A DNA stretch of 64,000 nucleotides from Saccharomycopsis crataegensis (Eukaryota > Ascomycota > Saccharomycetes > Ascoideales > Saccharomycopsidaceae): NCBI RefSeq assembly GCF_037102585.1, contig NW_027043820.1:2080501-2144500 (forward strand), read 5' to 3'. Positions 47,339 to 57,232 of this stretch are shown piece by piece; positions within the stretch are counted from its first letter, which is position 1; each line of letters opens with the position of its first letter. The position numbers and the translations under genes are program-made. The notes under the pieces were generated by a model that was given only the letters and a program-made list of their open reading frames with translations, had not been told where the DNA came from and did not search any database.

Positions 47339-49958
47339 CGGCTGCAAGAGAAATTTAATTTACAAACACTCGACTAAATTGATTTGATAAATATATCCGA
47401 AGATCACTGGAGTGGAATGATTAGTAACATTGGGGGAAGGTTAATATACTAAAGGAAAAAAAAAAATGAAAATTATTTGCAATATATTAACCTATTCTAT
47501 AAGGAAAAAGAAAAGAAAAGGTGATGATGTAAAAAAAGAAACAGCAATGAAAAGAAAAGAAAAGATGGAGCCAAAACAGAGGGGAAACAACCCCCGCTGG
47601 AACCAGCAAGCACCCTTTGTATATCGGTAACGATCCACCTGAGCATAATAATATCCAACACCAATAACGGATAAACCGCTATTATTCAATAATACCACTG
47701 CATTGCAGATACACCAATTGCTGCCGATATGGGGTTTCTGTAGATCTCGTGCCAATCATCGCTTTCTTAAAACCTTCATTAGATATGGATGGATCAATCC
47801 AGATATTTTTACAGACGTTGGCCGATCGGAAACACAGAACAGGGTAATAAGCGATATACAAGTCGATTGCGCGTATCACAACATACTGTTTATTGTAATG
47901 ATAACAACAAGCATCATTTTGTCGGGTTGTGCTGACCGACAATGATATAACATCCAGTTGCCAGTTGCTGAGAATCATTACATGGTTCTGGATTAGATGA
48001 AGTATTCATTACAAAGTTGGGTTACTTATTAGTTAGTCTGCTTCCTGGACAAGAGCTAAGGTTCGGATCGTCTGTCTTCATTAACAACAGTTTCTACCTT
48101 TCAAGACAATCAGAGGTCCTTTTATACCTATATTCGAGGGAATAGCAACGTAGTAATATACCCGTATACATTGCCAGCCGTGTGTAGCCACTGAGCAGGG
48201 TTTAGAACATTGATAATAGATAACAACCAAACCCAAGTATCAATCGCCAAAAAAAGCTGTGATCCTGGTCTGGAGAGCCACCGGCATGATATGCTCTGAC
48301 ATCATTTATATGTGAGATGTAGGATATCCTTCGGGTGGAATAAATAATAGGGATTAAATCCTGTGCCAATCCAGATCAACACTCAAACCGTTAAATTGGT
48401 TGCCGCAACATGTTATGCTTGGCCAGTCCAACAATACTAACGGTGTTATTGCGTGGTTATCACAATAAAAAAAATGCAAATTTGTTGTAAAAAGACAAAT
48501 AACTTGCAGTGGTTCTCCCAATCCATCAAAAGTACCTTGGCCGCACCCACCCCCCCTCTCAGATGGAGAGTTGTTCGCCGATTGCTTAACAGCGTCAAGG
48601 ATATACTAGTTTCTAATAATGCTGATATATCTTTTGTGTATATTTATTACATTAGCATGTCTGTGGTGAGGGAGATAATAAGGCTGATCAACAGATATTC
48701 CTAGGAAAAACATCTTGATATTATGCCCATTAACAATAACAACATAGGAAGTTTCCGGTACCGCAGTTGCGATGCATTGAGGAAAACAATCCTGATAAGA
48801 GTAGCCCCTACTTTTTTTCTGTCTATTTTTTATCTTTACTTTTTTTTTTCAGGAAAATTCTGCTGTTCTCTTTTTGTTAGTCCGCATCTCTGTTAGGAAG
48901 CCACCAGCACCCTGTGCATGGCATTCTATTGTTGCAATCGCCAATTGGGGGAATTCCCAAGACACCCGTACTTGGCCCTCCCTCCGATATGCGCACCTGA
49001 CGATAAGCACTTTGGGGGCCTATCCGTTTAGGAGGTTTATCATGACTCATAGCCACCGCAGAATATATTATTCTTATCGCCAGTTCATGTTTTGTGATGC
49101 TATACGATTCTGTTTTGCAGAAGTCTCATATCTTCATCTCAGGAATGTGAAGGTAGTAAATATAAACTGTTATTGTATATAATAAATAGATATATCTAAA
49201 TATCCTACAAGTGAATTCCACAATATAGTAATATTATATCAACAATAATAATACTCTCCAGATTGTCAGAAAGTGGCTGGTAATGAATTTTTTTTCGCTG
49301 TTCTTTTTTTTTTGGACCAATGTCAAAAACAGGAAACGATTTTTCGTGCCATGAAGCTACTTTTCTAGATTGCCGCATGGAATATCCAAGCTATTATTTT
49401 TTTTGGATCGCAAGAATAAAAAAAAGTAGCACCACTACTCAAACAATCCGCCTTAGTACGTAAATATGAAAAATAGTAGCCAGCATAAGGACGATAATAA
49501 TAATAATAATAATAATAATACTGTTAGGATCTTCTCTCGATTTATTGTCGGTGCTTATCCAATCTGTTTCAGGGGAAAAATGTAGCCCAGTAATATCTCC
49601 TTTTCCCCCCCCCCCCCTTCCCTCTATCACCAAGATAAGTCCTGTGCATTGATTGTCTATTGCATCGATACCAGTGACCATTAGGGGCTAAAGCCAGAAA
49701 TAAGAGTGCTATTGTAATGATCAAAGACAAGGCTCAACAAATCTTTTCCCCTAAAAGCCTATGGTGCATTGATAAAGATTTTACTTTTGAGGTGCATTGG
49801 ATCCAACCTGCTGGTGCTGTACATGGACAATCCAGGACAACCACAAATTAAACATATATATTTAGATAGGATTCTCCCTAATATTTCACAGGTAATTACT
49901 TTTATCTTTCTAATTCTTAAACAATTCGCCCACAACTTTCACTTCATCAGAAAAAAAA
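47339..49958. other. 2.6-kb divergent intergenic region upstream of the OPT transporter
   Basis: A head-to-head region between the F-box gene and the transporter. It is less AT-rich in 47570-48450 and 48870-49100, where I looked for RNA genes and saw none. It contains four GATAAG words nearer OPT, an AATn patch at 49494-49521, a 13-bp poly(C) run at 49605-49617, and many short open frames without family resemblance. Confidence 0.5.
48794..49639. promoter_or_regulatory. Cluster of four GATAAG (GATA-factor) sites upstream of OPT
   Basis: GATAAG occurs at 48794-48799, 49002-49007, 49073-49078 (reverse) and 49634-49639. GATAAG is the binding core of Gln3/Gat1-type nitrogen-catabolite factors, which commonly control peptide uptake. 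The number in 0.85 kb is above random expectation but not decisive. Confidence 0.4.
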
Positions 49959-52343
49959 ATGCCTACCGTGGCAAACATCGATGCTATCCCTAGCGGGGAG
50001 CTTGAAGCTGTTAGATCAAAGGCTATCAGTGAATACAATGAAAAGAAAGGCACTTTTGAAAAGTCCGAAAGCGTTGATAATGACAGTATTGACACTGGCT
50101 TGTCTAAACCAGAATTCAAATCCAACAAAGATATCGTCGTCAAGATTATCGACAGTTCCGATGACCCTGAATTGAAGGTCTGGAATGTCAGATCGTTCAT
50201 TCTCGGTGTCGGTTTGGCTATTTTCGGTGGTGTCTTGCAATGTATTTTCTATTTCAAACCACAAACCATTGTCGTCAATGGTATTTTCTTGATGTTGTTG
50301 GCCTATGTCGGGGGTGAAGCCATGTCCATGCTCATTCCAAGAAAAGGTTGGCTCAAATACTTGAATCCTTATCCATTCAACAAGAAAGAACACACTTTGA
50401 TCACCATCATGGCCTCTTCTGCTGCTAACTGTGCTTTGGCTATCGAAGTCTTGGCCGTCCAAAAGCTTTGGTACACCAACCAAACTGTCAACAAGGCTGT
50501 TTCCATTTTCTTCTGTTTGTGTTCTCAATTACTCGGTTACGGTTTGTGTGGTTTGATGAGAAACTCTTTGGTTTACCCAACCGATATGTTTTACCCAAAC
50601 ATTGTCGCCCAAGTTTCCACCATCCACACTTTGCATAACGACAAACAAAAATCTCGTATGCAATTGAAATGGTTCTACCTTTGTTTCGCCGCCATGTTCT
50701 TCTATGAAATCGTTCCAGAATGGATGTTCCCATTATTGATTGGATTCTCCCCAGTTTGTATTTCCAAAGCTGGTAAGAACCCTACTGTTTCCAGAATCTT
50801 CGGTGGTACCAACGGTAACGAAGGGCTTGGTTTCTTCTCCTTCTGTTTTGATTGGAATTATATTGCTTCCACCGCCAACCCTATGGCCCAACCATTGGTT
50901 GCTGTCATGAACAACATTTTCGGTTACATTTTGTGTATCGTTGTGTTCCTTGGTGTCTACTATGGTAACGTCTGGAAAGCTAAGAACTTCCCATTCTTGT
51001 CCCAAGATTTGTTCTACGAAGACTCTGCCCCAGGTAACTACTTGGTCTACAACCAAAGTTTGATTTTGGACAGCAAAAACAAGCTTGACCCTCAAGCTTT
51101 GCAAGAACAAGGGGTTCCATACATGACTGCCACCTATGTTGTTTACTTGATTGCTACTAACTTGTCTGTCGCTGCCACTTTCACTTACATGTACTTGTTC
51201 CACTGGGATAAATTGCAACCAACTTTCAACTGGGTTTTCAGCATCAAGGAAATGGCTATCAACTGGAAGAGCTACATCAAGTTCTGGGAAAAGTCTGAAT
51301 ACGATCAAAGATTGACCATCGATGGTAAGGTCCCAGAAATCTGTGATGATCCTCACTTCAAGGCCTACATGGCTTACGAAGATGTTCCACACTGGTGGTA
51401 CGGTATCACTTTGTTGTTGTCCTTCGTTGTTGCCATCATTTGTCTTTACAAGGGTGACACTGGTCTTCCATGGTGGATGTTGATCATCGCCATGCTCTTG
51501 GCTTTCTTCTTGACTTTGATGCTTGGTGGTTTGGTCGGTATTTTCGGTTTCGGTGGTACTCAAATGCAAACCATTTGTCAATTGATCGGTGCCTACATCA
51601 AGCCAGGTTACCCATTGGCCAACATGTACTTCACTTTGTTCGGTTACAACTCTGTTTCCCAAGCTTTCTTGATGTTGCAAGATTTGAAGCAAGCCGAATA
51701 CATGAAGTTGGCTCCAAAGTCTGCTTTCTTTGCCCAACTTATCGGTACTGCCGTCGGTGCTATCTTCAATTTCATTATGATGGAATCTATCGTCAACTCC
51801 AAGGCGGAAATTTTGTTGAGTATTCAAGGTACTGCTATCTGGTCCGGTCAAAACGTCCAACAATACAACACCCAAGGTATTGCTTGGGGTGCTTTGGCCA
51901 AGGAAATGTTCTCTTCTGGTAAGACTTACCAAATGGTTCCATACTCCTTGATCATTGGTTTGTTTATCCCAATCCCATTCTACATTCTCCACCGTTTGAG
52001 ACCAACCTGGCACATCGACAACATCAACATTCCAATCATGATCTGGTACATTGGTTGGTTATGTGTCGGTGTCAACGCTTCTATTTGGAGTTACTTTATC
52101 GTTGCTCTTGTGTCGCAATTCTACTGGAGAAAGTACAAGCCAAAGTTCTTCCAAGAATACAACTATATTATCGCTGCTGGTTTGACCGGTGGTGTCCAAG
52201 TGGCGGTGTTCATCTTATCTTTCGCAGTTGCCGGTGCCAGTGGTTCCAGTTACAACTTCCCTCAATGGTGGGGTAATTACTCGGCTGATAAGAACGGTAA
52301 CACTGCCAACTACGATTGGTGTGCCTTCACCAACGATGGTTAG
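49959..52343 (+). CDS. Oligopeptide transporter, OPT family
   Basis: A 794-residue polytopic membrane protein starting at ATG 49959 after a run of A. The cytosolic N-terminus is about 72 residues, followed by many hydrophobic segments beginning with VRSFILGVGLAIFGGVLQCI. OPT-family features include NPYPFNKKEHTLITIMAS (the NPGPFN-KEH signature region), FFLTLMLGGLVGIFGFGGTQ, CQLIGAYIKPGYPLANMYF, AEYMKLAPKSAFFAQLIGT, and near the end PTWHIDNINIPIMIW and NYIIAAGLTGGVQVAVFILS. These transporters import small peptides, glutathione or related substrates by proton symport at the plasma membrane. Codon use is as biased as in ribosomal genes, pointing to very high expression. The substrate cannot be inferred from sequence. 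GATAAG sites upstream hint at nitrogen control. Confidence 0.95.
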   Translation: MPTVANIDAIPSGELEAVRSKAISEYNEKKGTFEKSESVDNDSIDTGLSKPEFKSNKDIVVKIIDSSDDPELKVWNVRSFILGVGLAIFGGVLQCIFYFKPQTIVVNGIFLMLLAYVGGEAMSMLIPRKGWLKYLNPYPFNKKEHTLITIMASSAANCALAIEVLAVQKLWYTNQTVNKAVSIFFCLCSQLLGYGLCGLMRNSLVYPTDMFYPNIVAQVSTIHTLHNDKQKSRMQLKWFYLCFAAMFFYEIVPEWMFPLLIGFSPVCISKAGKNPTVSRIFGGTNGNEGLGFFSFCFDWNYIASTANPMAQPLVAVMNNIFGYILCIVVFLGVYYGNVWKAKNFPFLSQDLFYEDSAPGNYLVYNQSLILDSKNKLDPQALQEQGVPYMTATYVVYLIATNLSVAATFTYMYLFHWDKLQPTFNWVFSIKEMAINWKSYIKFWEKSEYDQRLTIDGKVPEICDDPHFKAYMAYEDVPHWWYGITLLLSFVVAIICLYKGDTGLPWWMLIIAMLLAFFLTLMLGGLVGIFGFGGTQMQTICQLIGAYIKPGYPLANMYFTLFGYNSVSQAFLMLQDLKQAEYMKLAPKSAFFAQLIGTAVGAIFNFIMMESIVNSKAEILLSIQGTAIWSGQNVQQYNTQGIAWGALAKEMFSSGKTYQMVPYSLIIGLFIPIPFYILHRLRPTWHIDNINIPIMIWYIGWLCVGVNASIWSYFIVALVSQFYWRKYKPKFFQEYNYIIAAGLTGGVQVAVFILSFAVAGASGSSYNFPQWWGNYSADKNGNTANYDWCAFTNDG

Positions 52344-53653
52344 TGGGTTTCAGTAGTTCTTATTCTCTTTCTTTGTCTTTTTTTTTTTTTTTGTTTCTCC
52401 TGTCCCTAATTTTTCTACTGCACCTCTCCAGATTTTTCACTTTCTCTATATCCCATAATTTTTTTTATTCTTCGATTGAAGTTTTTGATTTCAAGAAATT
52501 TTTCCCGTTGTTTTGCTATAGCCTATCTAGAAGATACACAGAATAATAATAATATTAAAACAATATCTTTTTTAATAGGGCTGAACTGTAGGAGATTGTA
52601 GATAACGATGTGGAGTAACCTTGATCGGCGTAGTTGAGTTGCAGAGATGATAGAATTGTGTCAAGTCAGTCCATATGGCTCAACACATGGTGTTTGGTGA
52701 GAGTAAAGTTAGACTTGATGATACTTGAAGTTTGAAAACTTCTGGAAACCGCATAATAAAATAAAATAAAATAAAATAAAATCCACCCAAAGTTAAAAAA
52801 TGGCGATATAATACGTTGCTGCAAAACAAACGCAGGCGAACGAATCGGGAAAACAGCCACGGTGGGAAAAAGTATGTGTGTATCCTTCGAGTTGATTGTT
52901 TGTTGTCTTGATTGTCTTCCTATTCGAAGTGTGAAGAATCCAACTCCGTAATATTCTGGATGCAACACTGGTAGATACCAGGTGTGTTAAAAATAAAACA
53001 GGATCCTATTATTAGGGCAGATCTCACACGTTTTTAGAGGATCTACACAAATAAATAGCATGAACGATTCTAAAAATATCTCCTGCAAACTAGTCTGATA
53101 AGACAGACAGACGTACTAATGCTAATTGGTAAAAACGTAATTAAACATGGGAGAAACAATACTGCCAGGAACAGGTCTATTTATAATTTTTCTGGTTATT
53201 AACCATAGGAAACAGCAGCAGATGACAATAGAACCAACAGTTGAGAACTACCTAAGGGGTACGTTGCCCAGCAGGCGTATTACACAACCATTTACAGAAG
53301 AATAGGAGAACAGTTTTTTTTTTTTTTTTCTGTAACATTTTTTTCAATTAAGTATTGTTCACTAATTTGCCCGATATAACTGATAATGGTGACAGTTAGC
53401 AGATATCACGATTAGTTGTATATCGTTGCTAAGTGTGTGAGAGTCAGTTCCTTTGGAGTAGTCTATTTTTTGTAGCTTACGTTACGGTTAAACAAATGTA
53501 TATATATATATATTTAGACATTCAGTCCCTCTTATAGTAAACATATCATATCCATCTTACCTCCCCTTCGATGATCATTTTACATGTATCCATGCGTTTT
53601 TTTCCATAAAGCGAAAGGCACTAAACTCCCCAAAAAGCAAAAAAAATATAAAA

Positions 53654-53688
<35 letters not shown>

Positions 53689-54060
53689 AAAAAAAAAAAA
53701 AAAAAAAAAAAAACGAGTGCTACCTTATACTATTAGTACTATCCATTATCCGCAATCCATAAATTATATCTTTACCTCACTTATCTCCTTCATCATCACA
53801 CCAATTCCAAGTGCTTCTTTTTCTTGATATTTATTAGTCACACCTCCTTCCACTGCTCCTGAACTATTTTTCATTTGTTTATTTGTTTATTTATTTATTT
53901 TTCTTCTTCTGGAATACCGTGGTGCTGGCGAATACAATCATCGTTTACCAGCTAAACCCCCGTGCAAAATATCTGATATATTATAAATATATGTGTATGT
54001 GTTTATCAAAATACATATACATATATAACCAATCTGCCCCATTAATATCTCGTTTTCCAA
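52344..54060. other. 1.7-kb intergenic region between OPT and RHO2
   Basis: The 3' flank of OPT (T run 52379-52392) and promoter of RHO2. It holds an AAAAT array at 52755-52782, a T run at 53316-53329, an (AT)n tract near 53501-53513 and the interrupted poly(A) at 53656-53713. No gene, tRNA or other RNA is recognised. Confidence 0.5.
53656..53713. repeat. Poly(A) tract, 31 + 25 A interrupted by GG
   Basis: A run of 31 A, two G, then 25 A lies about 350-405 bp before RHO2. It is a probable nucleosome-depleted promoter element and a hotspot of length change. Confidence 0.95.
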
Positions 54061-54627
54061 ATGTCTTCAGAAGAAAATATAATAAAGCGAAAAATTGTTA
54101 TCGTTGGCGATGGAGTAGCCGGTAAGACGTCGTTACTCTACGTTTTCACCCTAGGCCAATTCCCTACTGAGTACGTACCCACAGTGTTTGAAAACCTCGT
54201 CACTGACTGCCGAGTCGATGGAAAAGCAGTGCAATTAGGTCTTTGGGATACTGCCGGTCAAGAGGAATACGATCGAATGAGACCATTATCTTACTCCAAG
54301 GCAAATGTGATTCTTATTGGCTTTGCCCTCGACAACCCTGAATCTCTACGCAACATTAGATATAAGTGGTACGATGAAGTCACCAGATACTGCCCAGGAA
54401 TCCCGATCATTCTTGTGGGCCTCAAAAAAGATTTGAGATTGGATGGCACTAGCAAATATATCCAGTACAAACAAGGTCTACAAATGGCACAGGCGATCGG
54501 TGCAAGAAAATACGTTGAATGTTCCTCATTGACTGGCGAAGGCGTTGATAATGTGTTTGAGGTGGCCACCAGAACAAGTTTGGCTCTACCTCAGGATAAT
54601 TCCTCGGGGTGTTGTACCATACAGTAA
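54061..54627 (+). CDS. RHO2: Rho-family GTPase Rho2
   Basis: A 188-residue small GTPase, close in length to S. cerevisiae Rho2 (192). Motifs: P-loop GDGVAGKTS (16-24), effector region FPTEYVPTVFENLVTD, WDTAGQEEYDRMRPLSYSKA with the catalytic Gln, GLKKDLR (the TKxD-equivalent base recognition in this subfamily), and ECSSLTGEGVDNVFEVATRTSL, which is diagnostic of Rho2. The C-terminus CCTIQ is a CaaX box with an upstream Cys for palmitoylation. Rho2 acts with Rho1 in cell-wall integrity signalling and actin polarity at the plasma membrane. An oddity is VA in the P-loop where Rho proteins normally have AC or AV. Confidence 0.95.
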   Translation: MSSEENIIKRKIVIVGDGVAGKTSLLYVFTLGQFPTEYVPTVFENLVTDCRVDGKAVQLGLWDTAGQEEYDRMRPLSYSKANVILIGFALDNPESLRNIRYKWYDEVTRYCPGIPIILVGLKKDLRLDGTSKYIQYKQGLQMAQAIGARKYVECSSLTGEGVDNVFEVATRTSLALPQDNSSGCCTIQ

Positions 54628-55541
54628 CCAAGTTTCCCAAACCATCCTTATTTCTTTTTTCATCATTCTGCTTTATCATCTTCTTCAATTGATTCATATT
54701 TCATTCTCGCTTTTTATGTTTATATATCTTATGACCGTGTGTTTTTATGTTTTCTTATTTTTTCTTCATTTCATATTTTTTTTTTTTTCACTCTTCATTA
54801 AAATACCCTGCAGTTTAGTTAACTGCCCCCACTCTCTTCATTTCCTTCGTTTCCTTCTGTTCTACTTTCTTTCTTTCTTTCTTTTGATCTTGTCTTTCAT
54901 GAATAGAAAAAAAAAACAGGAATTCTAAATAATGTTGTTTTTCCTTGTTTACTTTTTTTTTTCTTATTTTGCATTCCTTTATTATCTTCTCAGCATATAT
55001 ACCCCTTTTTTTTTTTTTTTCTTTTTGTTTTCAAACAAATACCTGTCTCTCATTGATTCTCACTTTCCGTCATTTATCCACTAGATTTGTTTCATCTAAT
55101 TATTATCTTTCCTCTATCTTATGTTTTTCTCTCTCTTGTAATTCTTTGTATCTTTTGTGATTCATCCAACTGAATTAATTCTGAGGTAGAATTTAGTAAT
55201 TTCTTGTTTGACATTATTTATGGAAGTTTTAGACTAATGAATATATATTATCATTGAAAGTAACTGTTAGGAGTCATATGAGAATCTACATCTACAGATT
55301 TATAATGATTATAATTATTATATCAAATGGAAATGGCCCATATTTCATCTCCCTTTTTTTTTTTTGAGGAATTGATATGGAAATGCGATTTCTAGGAATA
55401 TATATGCCCTGTTCTTTTTTTTAAGATAACTTTCTTGTTCTGATTTTCAAAGACAATTTCTCTTGGAATTAAAAAAATATCGATAACATTAACAAGTTTT
55501 TCTAAATACTATATGTTCATCACCGGAAGCTTTTCTTACAA
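54628..55541. other. Intergenic region between RHO2 and the KH-domain gene
   Basis: A 914-bp tandem spacer that is exceptionally T-rich on the plus strand from 54640 to 55140 (the RHO2 3' flank), with T runs near 54778, 54951 and 55006. From 55150 onward it is ordinary AT-rich promoter-like sequence. No gene was found. Confidence 0.5.
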
Positions 55542-56740
55542 ATGAATCCAAAAACAGATCTCTATTCTCAACAAGAACAAAGGCAACAACTACAAATGCA
55601 AACTTTAGATCTCCAAAACGAATCTCTAAATATCACGTCGATTTCAAATAATTTGTTCTCTATCCAACAGATTATTTTATCATTTGAAACCAATTCTTTC
55701 TCCTCAGAGGAATTATCTAGCGATAAGATCCTCTTTATCATGCCATCTTATAAATTAGAGCAAGCGTTAATTGATATTAATCTGGATCGAGCATGCACTG
55801 CTCAAGCTTCGCTTGATAAGTTGGTTGATCCTTTTGGAATATCTGTCAGTTTTATGAGAATCGGATTATTTAGCCACAAATTCTTGGGATCAATGAACTC
55901 CTATAATTATGATTTTATGATTTTGGTACGAAATCTGAACCGTTAGTGGTTCTTTTTTTCTTTTTTTTTTTTCTTTTAAAGCTGGAACCCCCGGCGCTTA
56001 AAAAAAGAAAGCTTTCACTAACTAAGGAAACTTATCTTCTTTTCTAGTTTTTGCATCATTTTGCAATTGAGAACTCTATTGATTTAATTATATCCACCGA
56101 GCTTGCCGATTATTTGTCTGCGAATCCCGATTATTTATCCACGATGTGTCAAAGCGAAGATGTCAATGTATCTTACAAGCTAAATGAATGTGGGATCTCG
56201 ACTGCTGTTCCAGGAAGACAACTAAAAATTACTACCACTTATACAACTGATTTATTGCATCAAATATTGAGAATTAGGAATTTGGATGCTGGACACTTCT
56301 TATTTTCTTCAAAAAAAAAGAAACTCCCTTACAACACATTGCCAGATCTTGAATACTACACTCCTTTGGAAACAATGGTGGATAAATTACCCCAAGAAGG
56401 TATTATTAACACCGAAACCTCAAAGAACTTGCCTGATTATGCTAGAAAAACTGAGTCCAAACAATGCTTTAAGATACTTGAGCTCCCAAAGAAACAAATT
56501 ACTTATCTAATTGGAAAAAAAGGAGCTCGGATAACTGAGTTACGACACAAGTCACAATGCGATATTAAGATCATTGCAACAGACGAGGATAAGGAAAACC
56601 AAAATCCCATTGTAACGAATGGTAAAGGCGAGATCATACAATATATTAGACTTGTTGCCAAAGATGAGCAGACCTTGGAAAAATGTCTTGAGATGATTGC
56701 CAGTGAATTGTTGATATATAGATGCAGACATGGTTTATGA
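55542..56740 (+). CDS. KH-domain RNA-binding protein with one intron (possibly MER1-like)
   Basis: Two exons, 55542-55925 and 56048-56740, give 358 residues. The intron (55926-56047, 122 nt, phase 0) has an atypical donor GTACGA, a CACTAAC branch sequence and acceptor TTTCTAG. Exon 1 encodes a Gln-rich start and a region FSSEELSSDKILFIMPSYKL without a known domain. Exon 2 ends in a KH domain (about 268-355): FKILELPKKQITYLIGKKGARI, with GxxG loop GKKG (284-287), then RHKSQCDIKIIA and a long final helix. KH domains bind short single-stranded RNA. A single C-terminal KH with a divergent N-terminus recalls Mer1, the meiotic splicing activator, but similarity is too weak to assert this. Without splicing the frame ends soon after exon 1. 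Confidence 0.75.
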
Positions 56741-57232
56741 ATGGCTTAGAAATATGGCTCCTTGATCAAGTCTTTTCCAATCTTTTAAGACATAAACTAA
56801 TTCCGAAGAAGTGCAACTTGCTGAATGAGGAAGCAGTTTCTCGTTAATAATTTTTTTTTTTTTGGAAAAGCTAAAATCAGCTATCAAATCACTTACAAAC
56901 CAGAGAAGAAGTACTTGAAAACAATACAATCCCCGTCACTGTGTTGTGTTATTTGTTGATCATACAGTGCTCTGTCATGTTGAACCGCTTTCCCCACCAC
57001 CTTGCAGCACCCTGTGTTTTCCCCCCTAATTTGTGGCTCTTTCTTTTTCTGGGGGTCACCCTCCTATTAAAGCATACTTGGTGTCCGGATGTCGCACAAA
57101 ATTCAAACACAATCACGTGCGGGATGCCTGGAAAATTTTTTTTTTTTTTTTTTTTTAAATTTTTCAATCTGAAGGATTGGTTCTTCTTGTTCATCATCTT
57201 GAAAATATCATCATCAAGTAAAATAATCAAAA
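56741..57232. other. Intergenic region with the SSB1 promoter
   Basis: A 492-bp spacer. The SSB1-proximal half contains CCCTAA at 57024-57029 and TCACGTGC (CACGTG 57114-57119), and a T run of 18 at 57137-57155 between CACGTG and the ATG. Confidence 0.55.
57024..57119 (+). promoter_or_regulatory. Tbf1-like CCCTAA and Cbf1-like CACGTG in the SSB1 promoter
   Basis: CCCTAA (57024-57029) lies 204 bp and CACGTG (57114-57119) 114 bp before the SSB1 ATG, in the same order and orientation as in RPS21. The gap between sites is 84 bp here and 82 bp at RPS21. The CCCTAA lacks the two preceding purine positions of the full Tbf1 consensus. Confidence 0.5.

Noticed and set aside
47407-47886. Canonical-looking intron (GTATGT at 47881-47886, TACTAAT branch, CCAG acceptor) upstream of the second F-box gene
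   Set aside because: Joining the flanks does not lead in frame to the F-box; stops occur in all frames soon after the acceptor.
50733-52013. 426-codon frame antisense to the OPT transporter
   Set aside because: A shadow of biased codon use in OPT; low-complexity Gln/Val/Asp text without domains.
53883-54060. In-frame-looking ORF overlapping the RHO2 start
   Set aside because: It is in a different frame from RHO2, T-rich and without similarity; RHO2 starts cleanly at 54061.
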